A stretch of DNA of 42,545 nt from Nanohaloarchaea archaeon B1-Br10_U2g21 (lineage in GTDB: Archaea > Nanohalarchaeota > Nanosalinia > Nanosalinales > Nanosalinaceae): the NCBI GenBank assembly GCA_001563915.1, contig LKMP01000007.1, forward strand, positions 1 through 42,545, in the 5' to 3' direction. The stretch's first letter is position 1, and each line of letters opens with the position of its first letter. Under the pieces are notes generated by a model that saw only the letters and a program-made list of their open reading frames with translations, was not told where the DNA came from and made no database searches. Of the stretch, positions 8,374 through 17,279 are shown one piece after another. The translations under genes and the position numbers were made by a program.

Positions 8374-8749
8374 TCTCGATCATGTATCCAAAAGGATCCT
8401 TCACGTATAATGCTGGCGCTCTGCCTTTTGAACCGAGTGGGTTACTTTCTCTTAAAATTTCCACGTTTTCGGATTCAAAAAGTGACTTTATTGAAGCAAT
8501 ATTTTCATCTACTATTAGGCAGAAGTGATCATAATTATGGCCTTGGGGTTTGTTAAACTTTTTTACAGGCCTTATATGGATCATAGATGTAGATCCAGCT
8601 CTGAAAGCGAAACTAGTACGGTCGCCATTTCTGTATTTTTCTAGTTTTTCTGGTGAAAATCCTAAGATGCTGTGATAAAATTCTAATGCTTTCTCAACTT
8701 CATTTTCGGGTATCTGGATATTTATGTGGTCTATTCTCTCAACTTTCAT
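8357..8749 (-). CDS. VOC (glyoxalase/dioxygenase) superfamily protein
   Basis: A single vicinal-oxygen-chelate domain of about 130 aa. Seen: IDHINIQIPENEVEKALEFY at the start (first metal His), GHNYDHFCLIV in the middle (second His), and YVKDPFGYMIEIKEF at the end with the metal Glu. The longest frame opens at 8788, but that start lies inside the preceding gene; the ATG at 8747-8749, 11 nt after that gene's stop, begins directly at the domain (MKVERIDH) and is preferred. The substrate cannot be assigned. Confidence 0.85.
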   Translation of the reverse strand: MKVERIDHINIQIPENEVEKALEFYHSILGFSPEKLEKYRNGDRTSFAFRAGSTSMIHIRPVKKFNKPQGHNYDHFCLIVDENIASIKSLFESENVEILRESNPLGSKGRAPALYVKDPFGYMIEIKEFR

Positions 8750-8759
8750 AGGGGATAAA

Positions 8760-9191
8760 CTAAGACTGAACTCTATATCGTTTTTCAATCAAGTTTCTAC
8801 TGTTTCTATAGATGTCGCATAAAATGTGTAACCCTAGCATTGAAAATGCTAGTAGGCTAAGATCTTGGTTAAAAGCCGATAAAAAAGCTGGAATTATGGC
8901 TAGAATTATGAAGTGGCTTACATATCGGCTCCAATTAGGGATTAAATTGTCTAAAGCCTGATTATTATTTTTTAATACAGTTTTTGGATTTTTCAGTGCA
9001 AGTTTTAGCTCTTTGAAGTTTTTATCGCGTATAAAGGCAATAACGAAATGATCCAAATCAATCAAAGTTCCGAATCCAATGGCAGCTATCCAGAGAGGTA
9101 CAAAGAATACGGGACTAATAAACCCATAAATCAGATAAATAGCAGGTATGGCTGCTATAGCCGAAATGGTAAAGTGTTCGTAAAACTCCAT
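8760..9191 (-). CDS. small membrane protein, YdjM/DUF457-like
   Basis: A 143-aa protein with about four hydrophobic segments. Polar residues spaced along them resemble the family of membrane-bound putative metal-dependent hydrolases: H6 near the start, IDLDHF after the second segment, SHFI, and LHILCDIY near the end. The family motif is normally PDxDH; here it is IDLDH. It is probably co-transcribed with the VOC gene, which starts 11 nt later. The family match is by pattern only. Confidence 0.65.
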   Translation of the reverse strand: MEFYEHFTISAIAAIPAIYLIYGFISPVFFVPLWIAAIGFGTLIDLDHFVIAFIRDKNFKELKLALKNPKTVLKNNNQALDNLIPNWSRYVSHFIILAIIPAFLSAFNQDLSLLAFSMLGLHILCDIYRNSRNLIEKRYRVQS

Positions 9192-9215
9192 GATAGGGAT
9201 TTGAACTTTTAGCTT

Positions 9216-11126
9216 TTATTCTATCTCGCTTTTTCCAGGAGGAAGACATCTAATAATATAATCAAGATCTAGATTGTAGTCTTTGAACTTTCTATTGATT
9301 TCCTTCGCTATTTCCGATTTCTTGCTGTTTCCAGGTCTTAAAACTATTCTCTCCGGGCAATTCTCCTCTACAGCATCTTTTGGGCCGCATAAAGGTACGT
9401 AAATTCCATCTTCTATTTCATAAGGTCCTATAGCTGCATCAATTTTAATATTGTGCATGTATTCTCTGTCTCCTCTTATTACGAAAGCTCCCTGTGAAAG
9501 ATATTCGCCTGGCTCCGCTTCTTTAGTGACTTGTTCAGGGTTAACATAGTATACATCTGCTGCGCCTATTCCGGCTTTCCAAGCTTTAGTAAACGTCACT
9601 GCAGCGCGTCCTGCCTCCTTTAAAGTTGTTTCTGAAGCATCTTTGCCTTCTTTAATTACAGCGCTTGGCGCACCATCAAAATCAGAGTGAAGATATAGGT
9701 CTTTATCCTCCATATGTTTTTTCACCAACATTTCATTAGTCTGAGAATCTCGTCCTAAAATCACTAGATAGTCTTCAGAAGAGTAAAACCAGCGATACTT
9801 TTCAAACCACTTCTTACTTCTACGCTGTGATTTATCTTCCATTACTTCATTTTCAATCTCTAACTCTTCCTGGCTCAAATCATTGATTTTTTCCTGTGTC
9901 TTCTTCAAAGCTTTTCTAGCTCGATCCATTTTGGATTCGGAGTCTTTGGCTTTATCATAGTATCCTGATGCAGTAGCCTCTAAATCTTGGTAAAGATAGA
10001 TTTTGAGCCTTGTCTCTCCTACATTATATGAGAAAAACTTGTTTCTCTTATTCAAAGCTGTTACTTTTTCTGCTTCTGAGGATTCGGTTATTTTTTCTTT
10101 AACTGTAGTCCATCCATGTTCATCTATACCTCTCTTTAATGCAGACTTTGCTTTTTCTAATTCGTTGTAGTTTTCATAGATTAGTTCTGCATTTCGCCTG
10201 TTCTGCTCAGAAGATTTTTGTAAGCCTTCTATTTTTCTTTTTTGTTGTTCTTGCTGTCTTTCAAGACCTTCAAGTTTTTCATTGTACTTTGATTTTCTTT
10301 TCTCTTCCTGTTCTCGTTTTTCTCGACGGTAATAATATTCATCCATTGCTTCTGAAAGCGTTTCAAATTTTTCGGACTCCATGTTCTCATATTTTTGTAA
10401 GCTGAACGGCGCTGCTCTTTTTGGTAAGTCGTCAATGTAGAGAACTGGATCTTTTCCTGCTTCCAGAATGTCATTAAGTACTTCTTCTATACGATTTCGT
10501 TGTTCCTTGGTTAAATCGGATATCTCAGTGTTTTTATCTATATTTGCTCTTTTACAAGCTTCTTCTGAGTATGTTCCTCCTAAGGATAAATCTGAAGCCA
10601 GTCTTCTCACTAGCTCGCCGTCTTGAAGCAAATTAAAATATTTTTCTCCGCGAGGATCAGTTACAGGCTCTGGAAACTTGTATTCTAAACCTACTCGTAT
10701 CTCTCTTTCAGCCCATTCTTCTTCTCTGAGAGCTCCTATAATTTTATCGTTTTTTGTTAGTATATAATTGGATTTTCCGAACAGTTCCAGTATGAGTTTT
10801 ATGTCCCCGCTTTTCAGGATTAGAATTCGGTCGAATCCTCGCTGTTCTATTGAGTCTACTCGGCTTAAATGCTTTCTAAGTTCCATGCAAAAACCTGGAG
10901 GTCTTGTAGGATTATCTCGCTTATATTTTGTCAAAAATACGCGATCAGGACCAATGAGTAGCCTTTTCTTGTCCTCTCCAGGAACATATATTTCTATTGT
11001 TAGTTCGCTACCTCTCTGATACACTTTTTGGACATGTCCATCTTTAAGTTGGTTGAATTCTTCTTCAAGAACTGAGAGATCTAGACTGGTTACTTCCATT
11101 ACTAGGATTGGTAACCTGTCTATCAT
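9216..11126 (-). CDS. NEMF/Rqc2/RqcH homologue (NFACT protein)
   Basis: Ribosome quality-control factor of the NFACT family, which binds 60S/50S subunits holding a peptidyl-tRNA and, in other organisms, adds C-terminal tails. At 636 aa it has the usual order: NFACT-N domain (about residues 10-200, with RPPGFCMELRKHL), a middle helix-hairpin region, a long coiled coil (about 255-450) and the NFACT-R domain (about 455-570, including KWFEKYRWFYSSEDYLVILG and DLYLHSDFDGAPSAVIK). An internal ATG at 11097-11099 (MEVTSLDL) aligns better with archaeal homologues and may be the true start. It lies directly after scpB. Confidence 0.93.
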   Translation of the reverse strand: MIDRLPILVMEVTSLDLSVLEEEFNQLKDGHVQKVYQRGSELTIEIYVPGEDKKRLLIGPDRVFLTKYKRDNPTRPPGFCMELRKHLSRVDSIEQRGFDRILILKSGDIKLILELFGKSNYILTKNDKIIGALREEEWAEREIRVGLEYKFPEPVTDPRGEKYFNLLQDGELVRRLASDLSLGGTYSEEACKRANIDKNTEISDLTKEQRNRIEEVLNDILEAGKDPVLYIDDLPKRAAPFSLQKYENMESEKFETLSEAMDEYYYRREKREQEEKRKSKYNEKLEGLERQQEQQKRKIEGLQKSSEQNRRNAELIYENYNELEKAKSALKRGIDEHGWTTVKEKITESSEAEKVTALNKRNKFFSYNVGETRLKIYLYQDLEATASGYYDKAKDSESKMDRARKALKKTQEKINDLSQEELEIENEVMEDKSQRRSKKWFEKYRWFYSSEDYLVILGRDSQTNEMLVKKHMEDKDLYLHSDFDGAPSAVIKEGKDASETTLKEAGRAAVTFTKAWKAGIGAADVYYVNPEQVTKEAEPGEYLSQGAFVIRGDREYMHNIKIDAAIGPYEIEDGIYVPLCGPKDAVEENCPERIVLRPGNSKKSEIAKEINRKFKDYNLDLDYIIRCLPPGKSEIE

Positions 11127-11144
11127 TTATTAGTCTGTTTTTTC

Positions 11145-11651
11145 TCAGAAAGTCTCTTGCATCTCTTTTTCTTGCTGGTTCTTGAACTCGTTGATTGAGT
11201 CAATTTCGAAGTAGTCTAGGAAAAAATCTGTTGTATCAAGAATGGCTGTTCTCCCATCTTTCTCTTTTCTTATAAACCCCCTTTTTACTAGCTCCTTTAC
11301 GTGCTGATAGGCTCTGTTACCTCTCACGTCAATAATATGTTTTTGTTCTACCGGAGAGTTGTAAGCAATTATTGAAAGAGTGCGTAATTGGCCATCGTTT
11401 AAGTCCTGATGAGGGGCCAGATGAGAAACATCTTCTAAATGATTTTTTTTCACTTTTAGCTCGTATCCTGCATTAGTTTTAACAAGTTCAAGACCGCGAT
11501 GAGTGTCTTCAAGCATCTCTTCATATTCTTGTATTAGCATGTCGACGTATCCTATACTTCCAAGATTTAGCACGTCTGCGATGTCTTTTCTTTTTAATGG
11601 ATTTTCTGAGAGAAACAGTGCTGCTTCTAGTTTTGCCTTTTTCTCATCCAT
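11145..11651 (-). CDS. scpB: segregation and condensation protein ScpB
   Basis: A 168-aa kleisin-interacting (KITE) subunit of the SMC condensin, made of two winged helices: the first at about residues 1-85 (KAKLEAALFLSENPLKRKDI) and the second at about 90-160, with the typical LRTLSIIAYNSPVEQKHI and VKELVKRGFIRKEKDGR. It is on the same strand as scpA, 40 nt apart, and downstream of smc, so the condensin genes form a near-continuous group. Confidence 0.92.
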   Translation of the reverse strand: MDEKKAKLEAALFLSENPLKRKDIADVLNLGSIGYVDMLIQEYEEMLEDTHRGLELVKTNAGYELKVKKNHLEDVSHLAPHQDLNDGQLRTLSIIAYNSPVEQKHIIDVRGNRAYQHVKELVKRGFIRKEKDGRTAILDTTDFFLDYFEIDSINEFKNQQEKEMQETF

Positions 11652-11691
11652 TTATTCTGGCCTCTGTTACAGTATTTACATTCATGATTTT

Positions 11692-12384
11692 TTAGTTCAC
11701 CTTTTCAGGCCTAACATGTAATTCACCTAGGAACTCTTCCTGTATTAGTCTTACTTTTTCATCATTTTCAAGATGGAGCACATGTTTGAACTTCTCCAGT
11801 TTTTCTTCACGTTCTCTTTGATCGAGTAAGTTCTCGAATTCTATTGACTCATTGCTTGATTTCACGCTAGAAATGATAGAGTTCATTAATGAGTCTAATT
11901 TATCTGTTATATCATCTTCTTCTATCTTAAAAGCCTGATCCATTTCTATTCTCATTTCTTGCCTTTGTTCTCTCCGTTCATGAACTTGTAAAGCATCATC
12001 TAGCGCGGCTTTTAATTCTTCAAAACGCATGCGTCGTTTAGGCCTGTTTTTTACAGGTATATTGAGTTTAGGCCCTACTTTTACAGGATTTTCCTCTTCT
12101 TCTTTTTCTTCGTCCTCGAAGTCAAGAGGATTATCAGCGATTTCCTCTTCATTTTCTTCTGGGGCATAAATAGCCATAGTTTTCATGTTCAAAAGCGCTG
12201 CGCATATACGGATGGCTTTAGCAGATATGGATAGGTCGTGTTCATGCATTTCAGAGACATATTCCCTATATCTATCTGCAAGTACTTTGATATCTATTTC
12301 TTGAGGAGGCATATCAGCTGTTAGGAACTCTAGAGTTTCTTCCCAGGGCTGATCTGCAATCATTTCTAGTTGTTGCTTCTCCAT
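11692..12384 (-). CDS. scpA: segregation and condensation protein ScpA (kleisin)
   Basis: A 230-aa kleisin that bridges the two SMC heads. The N-terminal helical domain is recognisable (PWEETLEFLTADMPPQEIDI, then YVSEMHEHDLSISAKAIRICAALLNMKT). The centre is a very acidic linker (about residues 95-120) and the C-terminal winged helix is less clear. It precedes scpB on the same strand. About 100 nt upstream is the end of the 422-aa gene that separates it from smc. Confidence 0.88.
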   Translation of the reverse strand: MEKQQLEMIADQPWEETLEFLTADMPPQEIDIKVLADRYREYVSEMHEHDLSISAKAIRICAALLNMKTMAIYAPEENEEEIADNPLDFEDEEKEEEENPVKVGPKLNIPVKNRPKRRMRFEELKAALDDALQVHERREQRQEMRIEMDQAFKIEEDDITDKLDSLMNSIISSVKSSNESIEFENLLDQREREEKLEKFKHVLHLENDEKVRLIQEEFLGELHVRPEKVN

Positions 12385-12491
12385 TTGTACGACTCCATTG
12401 CTATTACCCCTCTCAATAAATTTTTGGGCTTTCTAACATTTAAATTAATCTTCTCTGCGGCACATTAGATGGCGGATAGGCCTCTCGTTCT

Positions 12492-13760
12492 CTAGATTAT
12501 GTTGCAGTTATAGATATTTTTCTTGTATTCAATGTGGAATTCTTTTCCATTAAATCGGTCTTGGAAGTATTGTTCGCTGCTGCTGAAATCAAATTCTACT
12601 AATTTGTTGACTTCTTGTTCATCTAGTATAGGGAAGTTTCCTAGTGAGTGCAGGTTTATTACAAATTTACGCAGTTCCGGGTATTTTAGATATAATTCGA
12701 TATCATAGTGTGCGGCTCCATAAGTGTAGAATAATGTTGGTTTTCTTCCTGTTCTTTGAGTCATGGTGTCTGCGATTGTATTTTCCATTTTTTCAGCTAT
12801 CAGGGCGCTTCTTGCAGATGCAGGGTCTAAGATGTGGATGACGCTAAGTTCTCGTATCTTTATTCCTTTATTTGCTAATGCTGTTGAAACAATGCCTATT
12901 AAAACTGCGGTTCCTGATAGGTAACCGGCTGCAAGAGCACTAGTTGATACAAGGCCTGCTGGAGCTGCTGCTAACGCAACTAATGGTGCTACTCTTTGTG
13001 AGGGGGCGTGAAGAAGTTCTTCAACCATGTAGTCTAGTTTTGAATCAATATTTTCTGCCCGACTTCCGCGCACGTCGCCTAGAAATAAAGGCTTTCTACT
13101 CTTTAACGAGTTTTCATAAATGAGTTGAGAATACGTGTTGTGCCCGAATTTGTCGCTTCTTTGCGCGTCTACCGGATTTTGATAGAGATTTTTTAGCGTT
13201 ATCTGATCTAAAGGTACGCCTGCACCTTCTAGGATAAAACAGTCGGATTTTTCGTAGTATTTTTCAAATATTTTAAGGAGCTTGTTGTGATCTGATTGAT
13301 AGGTACATATGTAATTGGCTTTTTTCGTAGAGAAAGTACTATCCATCCTAATATTGGAAATATCATTTTCTACGGAAGATTCCTTAATTTTTTCATAATT
13401 TATCAGGAACCCTGTGAATTCTTCGATAGCCTTTATGTATGTAAGGCCTTTATTTCCGGCCATTTCTAGGTTATTTTGCTGGTGTTTTCGCTCTAATTCT
13501 TTCTCTAGATTCTCTATTTTTCGCTCTGTAAGGACTAATTTCTCCAGCTCTTTTTTGTCCAATGATTTTCCATGATTTAGAATTTGGTCAACTTCATTGA
13601 ACAAGCGGAGCGTCTGTTTTTGTTCATATTTAACCTCTTGAAGTAGTTCTTTATCCCAATCTGAGTTGGTATCGTACTTTAGAAGATTATCATACCATTC
13701 AGCTAAGTTTTTAGATAGTTTTGAGAGCTGCCAAAGTAGGTATTCTTCATCTTTGTTCAT
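12492..13760 (-). CDS. unknown protein with TraB/TIKI-like motifs
   Basis: A 422-aa protein. Residues 1-100 are a charged helical or coiled-coil segment. The second part has scattered features of the TraB/TIKI/ChaN hydrolase-like superfamily: SDHN at 156-159, FILEGAG with E178, an RSALIAEKM helix at 317-325, and LFYTYGAAH ending in H351 before a new helix. A strongly hydrophobic Ala/Gly/Leu stretch (257-298) could form two membrane helices. It lies between smc (12 nt upstream) and scpA, on the same strand. The superfamily call is tentative; no function should be assumed. Confidence 0.65.
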   Translation of the reverse strand: MNKDEEYLLWQLSKLSKNLAEWYDNLLKYDTNSDWDKELLQEVKYEQKQTLRLFNEVDQILNHGKSLDKKELEKLVLTERKIENLEKELERKHQQNNLEMAGNKGLTYIKAIEEFTGFLINYEKIKESSVENDISNIRMDSTFSTKKANYICTYQSDHNKLLKIFEKYYEKSDCFILEGAGVPLDQITLKNLYQNPVDAQRSDKFGHNTYSQLIYENSLKSRKPLFLGDVRGSRAENIDSKLDYMVEELLHAPSQRVAPLVALAAAPAGLVSTSALAAGYLSGTAVLIGIVSTALANKGIKIRELSVIHILDPASARSALIAEKMENTIADTMTQRTGRKPTLFYTYGAAHYDIELYLKYPELRKFVINLHSLGNFPILDEQEVNKLVEFDFSSSEQYFQDRFNGKEFHIEYKKNIYNCNII

Positions 13761-13772
13761 TCTGAATCGTTC

Positions 13773-16292
13773 TTATAGTTCAATGCTTCTGATTTTTGAA
13801 ACACCATCTCTCATTGAGACTCCATAAGCTCTTTCTGCGTGCCTTACAGTAGTATCATCGTGGCTGATAACAATGAACTGATTGTCGTCTGCGTAGTCTT
13901 TTAACAGTTCTGACAGCTTTTTAGCATTGGTTGTATCAAGTGCGGCGTCTATCTCATCCATTATGTAAAATGGTGAGCTTTCGTACTCTAAAATAGCAAA
14001 TACAAATGCTATGGCTGTAAGAGTGCGTTCTCCTCCGGACAAGGCCTCTATAATGTGAGGGTCTTTGTTCGGTGGAGCTGCTCGGATTTTAAGACCTTTT
14101 TCTATGTTGTCATCTTCTATAACAAGTTCTCCTTTTCCTCCGCCAAATAATCGTTCAAATATTCTAGAGAAGCTTGATTCTATCTCATTATAGACGGCCA
14201 TAAATCTATCTCGCTTCTCTGACTCAATCTCATCTATAAGGTCTTCTATCTCTAGTTTTTCGCGCCTGACTTCAGATACTTTTTCATTAAATTTATCGAA
14301 CTCTTCTTTCTTTATCTTATATTCTTCGATTGCTCTCATGTTTACAGGACCCATAGAGTTCTGTTTTTTCACTACCTTTCTTTTCTTCGAGTTTAATTCT
14401 TCTGGACTCGAATCTAAGCCTGTAAGCTCTTCATCACTGTATCCGTATTCTTCTAGGTCTGATTTAACGTTTTCTAGTTCAGCTTTGAGCTTAGCTTTCT
14501 TTCCTCCAACCTCATTGACCTTAGTTTTCAGTTTTTCTCGTTCGCTGTAGAATTTTTGCCTCTTAGAGCGTAGATCTTTCAATTCTTCGCGTATATTTTT
14601 TCTCTCCTCGATTAATTCTTCCGATGTTTCTTGTTCTTCTTCTTTCCGATTCTTCATCTCCTTTAATTCTGCTATATCCCTTTGTAAGTCCTTAACCTCT
14701 TGCTTCACTTTTTTCTTCTCTTTTTTCTTTTTACTAGGGTCAAGATTGCTAGATAGACCGCTACTTTTTTTCCGTCTTTTCTTCTTTTTACCGCCACTCA
14801 TGGCTCCTCCGCGCGACATGACGTCGCCGTCTAGAGTCACTGCTCTTATACCATCTACGTTCTTCACCGAGTTTAGATCTTCTGATATTACTGTATCGCT
14901 AAAAACGTAGTTAACGGCTTTTTCATAACTTGAGTCATATTCTACAAGGTCGCCTGCGTAATCAATTACACCTTTCTTTTTCAACGCAATTCTTGATTTG
15001 GCAGAGCGCGATCGGTCTTTTATTTTATCTAGGGGCAGCATTCTTGCACGGCCTATATTTTCTCTTTTCAAGTAATCAATAGCTCTAGTAGCCACGTCCC
15101 TGTCTTTAACGACAATGTCGTTCATATGGCCTCCGGCAGCCGTCTCTATGGCTACAGCATATCTATTATTAGCAGAGATAAGGTCCTGAAAACTTCCGTA
15201 GACGCCATCCCAGTCCAGACTTAGTACTGCATCGACGGCCCTGTTACCTGATCTGCTACGATTCTGCATGCTTTCAAGCTCTTTTATTTGTTTCTCTAGG
15301 CTGTCTACACGATCCTTCTTATTCTCGATCTCTCCTTTCTTTTTCTCTATACGATTTTGAAGGTGCTGTACATCGTTCCCACTTTGTTGTTGATCTTCAA
15401 TCTCCTCTATACGATCCTGTTTAGACTCTATAGTAGAATCTATTTCTTCTAGCTCAGAATTTAGTTTTTCTATACGTTCTCGGTTGTCTGAGACATCAGT
15501 ATTAATGTTAGCAAGTCTATTGGCGATAGCTCGTTTCCTTACCTCAAGTACGGAGGCTTCAAGCTTCTCTTTGCGCTTTTCAAGTTCACGATACTTGATA
15601 GCCATCTCTTTTTCTTCCTTTAACTTGTTAAGGTAGTCTCTTTTCTCTTCAAGAAGAAGTTCTTGTTCTCTAAGCTGCTCTTCAACTTCTTCAAGTTCTT
15701 CTAAGGCTTCATCACGTTTTTCATCGAATTCAGATATCCCTGATAGATCATCTATTACTTTTCGTCTTGCTACAGGGCTTTGCTCAACTATCTCTGTTAC
15801 TTTTCCTTGTCGCACAAAGTGATAGCCATCAGGATCAATATTCGCTCTTCTTGCAATATCATCTATCTTCTGTTTTTTACAGTTAGATCCCTGGAAACGA
15901 TACATAGAGCTGCCTGCTCGAGTAATTTTACGACCTACTTCTATCTCATCAGATTCCTCGTCATCTTCTAAAAACTCATCAAAAAGACCTGAGGAGTTAT
16001 CAAGATATACAGTTACTTCTGCATAGTCTGCGGCAGACCTTGATTCGCCTCCGTTAAATATTAACTGCTCCATTTTTTCTGCTCTAAGCTTTGAGCTTCG
16101 TCTTCCAAATACAAAGCTTAATGCGTCCAAAACATTTGATTTTCCTGATCCATTTTCTCCTACAATTGCAGTCAAGCCTTTGAAAAATGGTACGCTTGTC
16201 TTTCTTTGAAAGGACTTGAATCCTCTACACGTTACTTTATTAATCTGTGTCTCTTCTGCAGATACCTGTTGCTCTGTCTCTGTCTCAGCCAT
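13773..16292 (-). CDS. smc: chromosome segregation ATPase SMC, short-armed
   Basis: DNA-loop-forming ATPase of the condensin complex with ScpA and ScpB. Numbering from an upstream TTG frame (858 aa): Walker A GENGSGKS at 64-71, hinge at about 372-520 (ending RGGAMSGG), signature LSGGERTLTA at 770-779, Walker B FYIMDEIDAALD at 794-805, H-loop VISHDD. The two coiled-coil arms are only about 160-180 residues each, roughly half the usual archaeal length. A Lys/Arg-rich block follows the hinge. The ATG at 16290-16292, which has a TATA box 23-32 nt upstream, is chosen over the TTG at 16349; the protein is then about 839 aa. Confidence 0.95.
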   Translation of the reverse strand: MAETETEQQVSAEETQINKVTCRGFKSFQRKTSVPFFKGLTAIVGENGSGKSNVLDALSFVFGRRSSKLRAEKMEQLIFNGGESRSAADYAEVTVYLDNSSGLFDEFLEDDEESDEIEVGRKITRAGSSMYRFQGSNCKKQKIDDIARRANIDPDGYHFVRQGKVTEIVEQSPVARRKVIDDLSGISEFDEKRDEALEELEEVEEQLREQELLLEEKRDYLNKLKEEKEMAIKYRELEKRKEKLEASVLEVRKRAIANRLANINTDVSDNRERIEKLNSELEEIDSTIESKQDRIEEIEDQQQSGNDVQHLQNRIEKKKGEIENKKDRVDSLEKQIKELESMQNRSRSGNRAVDAVLSLDWDGVYGSFQDLISANNRYAVAIETAAGGHMNDIVVKDRDVATRAIDYLKRENIGRARMLPLDKIKDRSRSAKSRIALKKKGVIDYAGDLVEYDSSYEKAVNYVFSDTVISEDLNSVKNVDGIRAVTLDGDVMSRGGAMSGGKKKKRRKKSSGLSSNLDPSKKKKEKKKVKQEVKDLQRDIAELKEMKNRKEEEQETSEELIEERKNIREELKDLRSKRQKFYSEREKLKTKVNEVGGKKAKLKAELENVKSDLEEYGYSDEELTGLDSSPEELNSKKRKVVKKQNSMGPVNMRAIEEYKIKKEEFDKFNEKVSEVRREKLEIEDLIDEIESEKRDRFMAVYNEIESSFSRIFERLFGGGKGELVIEDDNIEKGLKIRAAPPNKDPHIIEALSGGERTLTAIAFVFAILEYESSPFYIMDEIDAALDTTNAKKLSELLKDYADDNQFIVISHDDTTVRHAERAYGVSMRDGVSKIRSIEL

Positions 16293-16314
16293 TAGATAAT
16301 CAGTTAGGTTTAGA

Positions 16315-16324
16315 GAATAAAAAA
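16315..16324 (-). promoter_or_regulatory. TATA-like box for smc
   Basis: On the minus strand GTTTTTTATT lies 23-32 nt upstream of the ATG at 16292, giving a leaderless smc transcript and arguing against the TTG further upstream, which would precede the transcription start. Confidence 0.5.
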
Positions 16325-16358
16325 CACTTGGAATTAATTTATTGAACAAAATTATTGA

Positions 16359-17204
16359 TTAATTTTGGACAATGTATAGGCCTTCATTTTTGTCTTCGTT
16401 ACAGCTTTCTATTTGGGAAATGGAGAGTTCATTCGCTTCAAAATCTTCAGTTTCTAGTTGTATGTCTCCTCCACGTCCTGAGTGATCATCCCAAGAAACA
16501 TGTTCCGAAATGTGATCTGTTTCTCCTGGTGATAGATATAGTGATGTATAATGGCCGGGACCTAATTCTCCTTCTTCGAGCAGACCTGACTCGTTAAATA
16601 CACAGTAACTATGAGTGCTGTGCCCTATTCTTTCAGATACAAAGTTGTTGTTAGTATAACTAATATTTGTGAAGCTGATTCTCTCACCTTCTGCTAACTC
16701 AATTCTATCGACATTCTCAACTTGGGAGTCTATAACAAGGAATCCGCTGTAATACAAAAGACCTATGCATAAAACAAGCAGTCCTAAAAGACTGTAAAGG
16801 TTATATGCTGTGTTTTCTAAATAGACGTGAATTTTAAAGTCTAGGATAAGCAAAGAGGCAGTTATAATAAGTGAAAAGACAAGGAATCCTGTTATAAAGT
16901 AGAGAAAAGAAGTTCCTGGAGTATTAAAGAATAGAAAAACGGGTATGGAGAAATAGGCTGACAAAAGTATTACCGAAATCTTCCTCAGTTTGGAATAATT
17001 TGCTTTTGCTAAAAGATTGTAAATAAACAATAATGATACTAAGCTAAAAATAGCTAATTTTACTGGGTTAAAACGGCTAAGCATTGGTGAAAACAGAACT
17101 AGGGCTAAAAATCCTGAAATAGCTATTACAGGAACTAAAATGAGGCCTATAATTATTTCTTTCTTGTAAAAAAGATCTTTAAAATCTCCTACAGCTAAGC
17201 CCAT
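16359..17204 (-). CDS. membrane protein with exported C-terminal domain, unknown
   Basis: A 281-aa protein. About five hydrophobic segments fill residues 15-170, and a polar domain of about 110 residues follows. That domain is beta-rich and acidic (HSTHSYCVFNESGLLEEGEL, GHYTSLYLSPGETDHISEH) with two Cys, and is predicted to face the outside. I do not recognise a family. It lies between aspS and smc on the same strand; smc appears to have its own promoter. Confidence 0.75.
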   Translation of the reverse strand: MGLAVGDFKDLFYKKEIIIGLILVPVIAISGFLALVLFSPMLSRFNPVKLAIFSLVSLLFIYNLLAKANYSKLRKISVILLSAYFSIPVFLFFNTPGTSFLYFITGFLVFSLIITASLLILDFKIHVYLENTAYNLYSLLGLLVLCIGLLYYSGFLVIDSQVENVDRIELAEGERISFTNISYTNNNFVSERIGHSTHSYCVFNESGLLEEGELGPGHYTSLYLSPGETDHISEHVSWDDHSGRGGDIQLETEDFEANELSISQIESCNEDKNEGLYIVQN

Positions 17205-17279
17205 AAAAAAGATTTTCTTCAGTTACAGCTATTAAAATTGTTGATAATAAAAAGAGAAGATATGAGGAGGGTGAACATA

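Noticed and set aside
10139-10405. Open frame on the plus strand inside the NEMF gene
   Set aside because: It is an antisense shadow of the coiled-coil codons; its protein is a low-complexity Phe/Leu-rich sequence with no promoter.
14338-14550. Ser/Phe-rich open frame on the plus strand inside smc
   Set aside because: It mirrors Lys/Glu-rich coiled-coil codons of smc and has no start signals; similar shadows occur in many genes here.
16293-16349. N-terminal extension of SMC from a TTG start (19 residues)
   Set aside because: It lies upstream of, and across, the predicted TATA box, adds no conserved sequence, and the ATG at 16292 has the correct promoter spacing.
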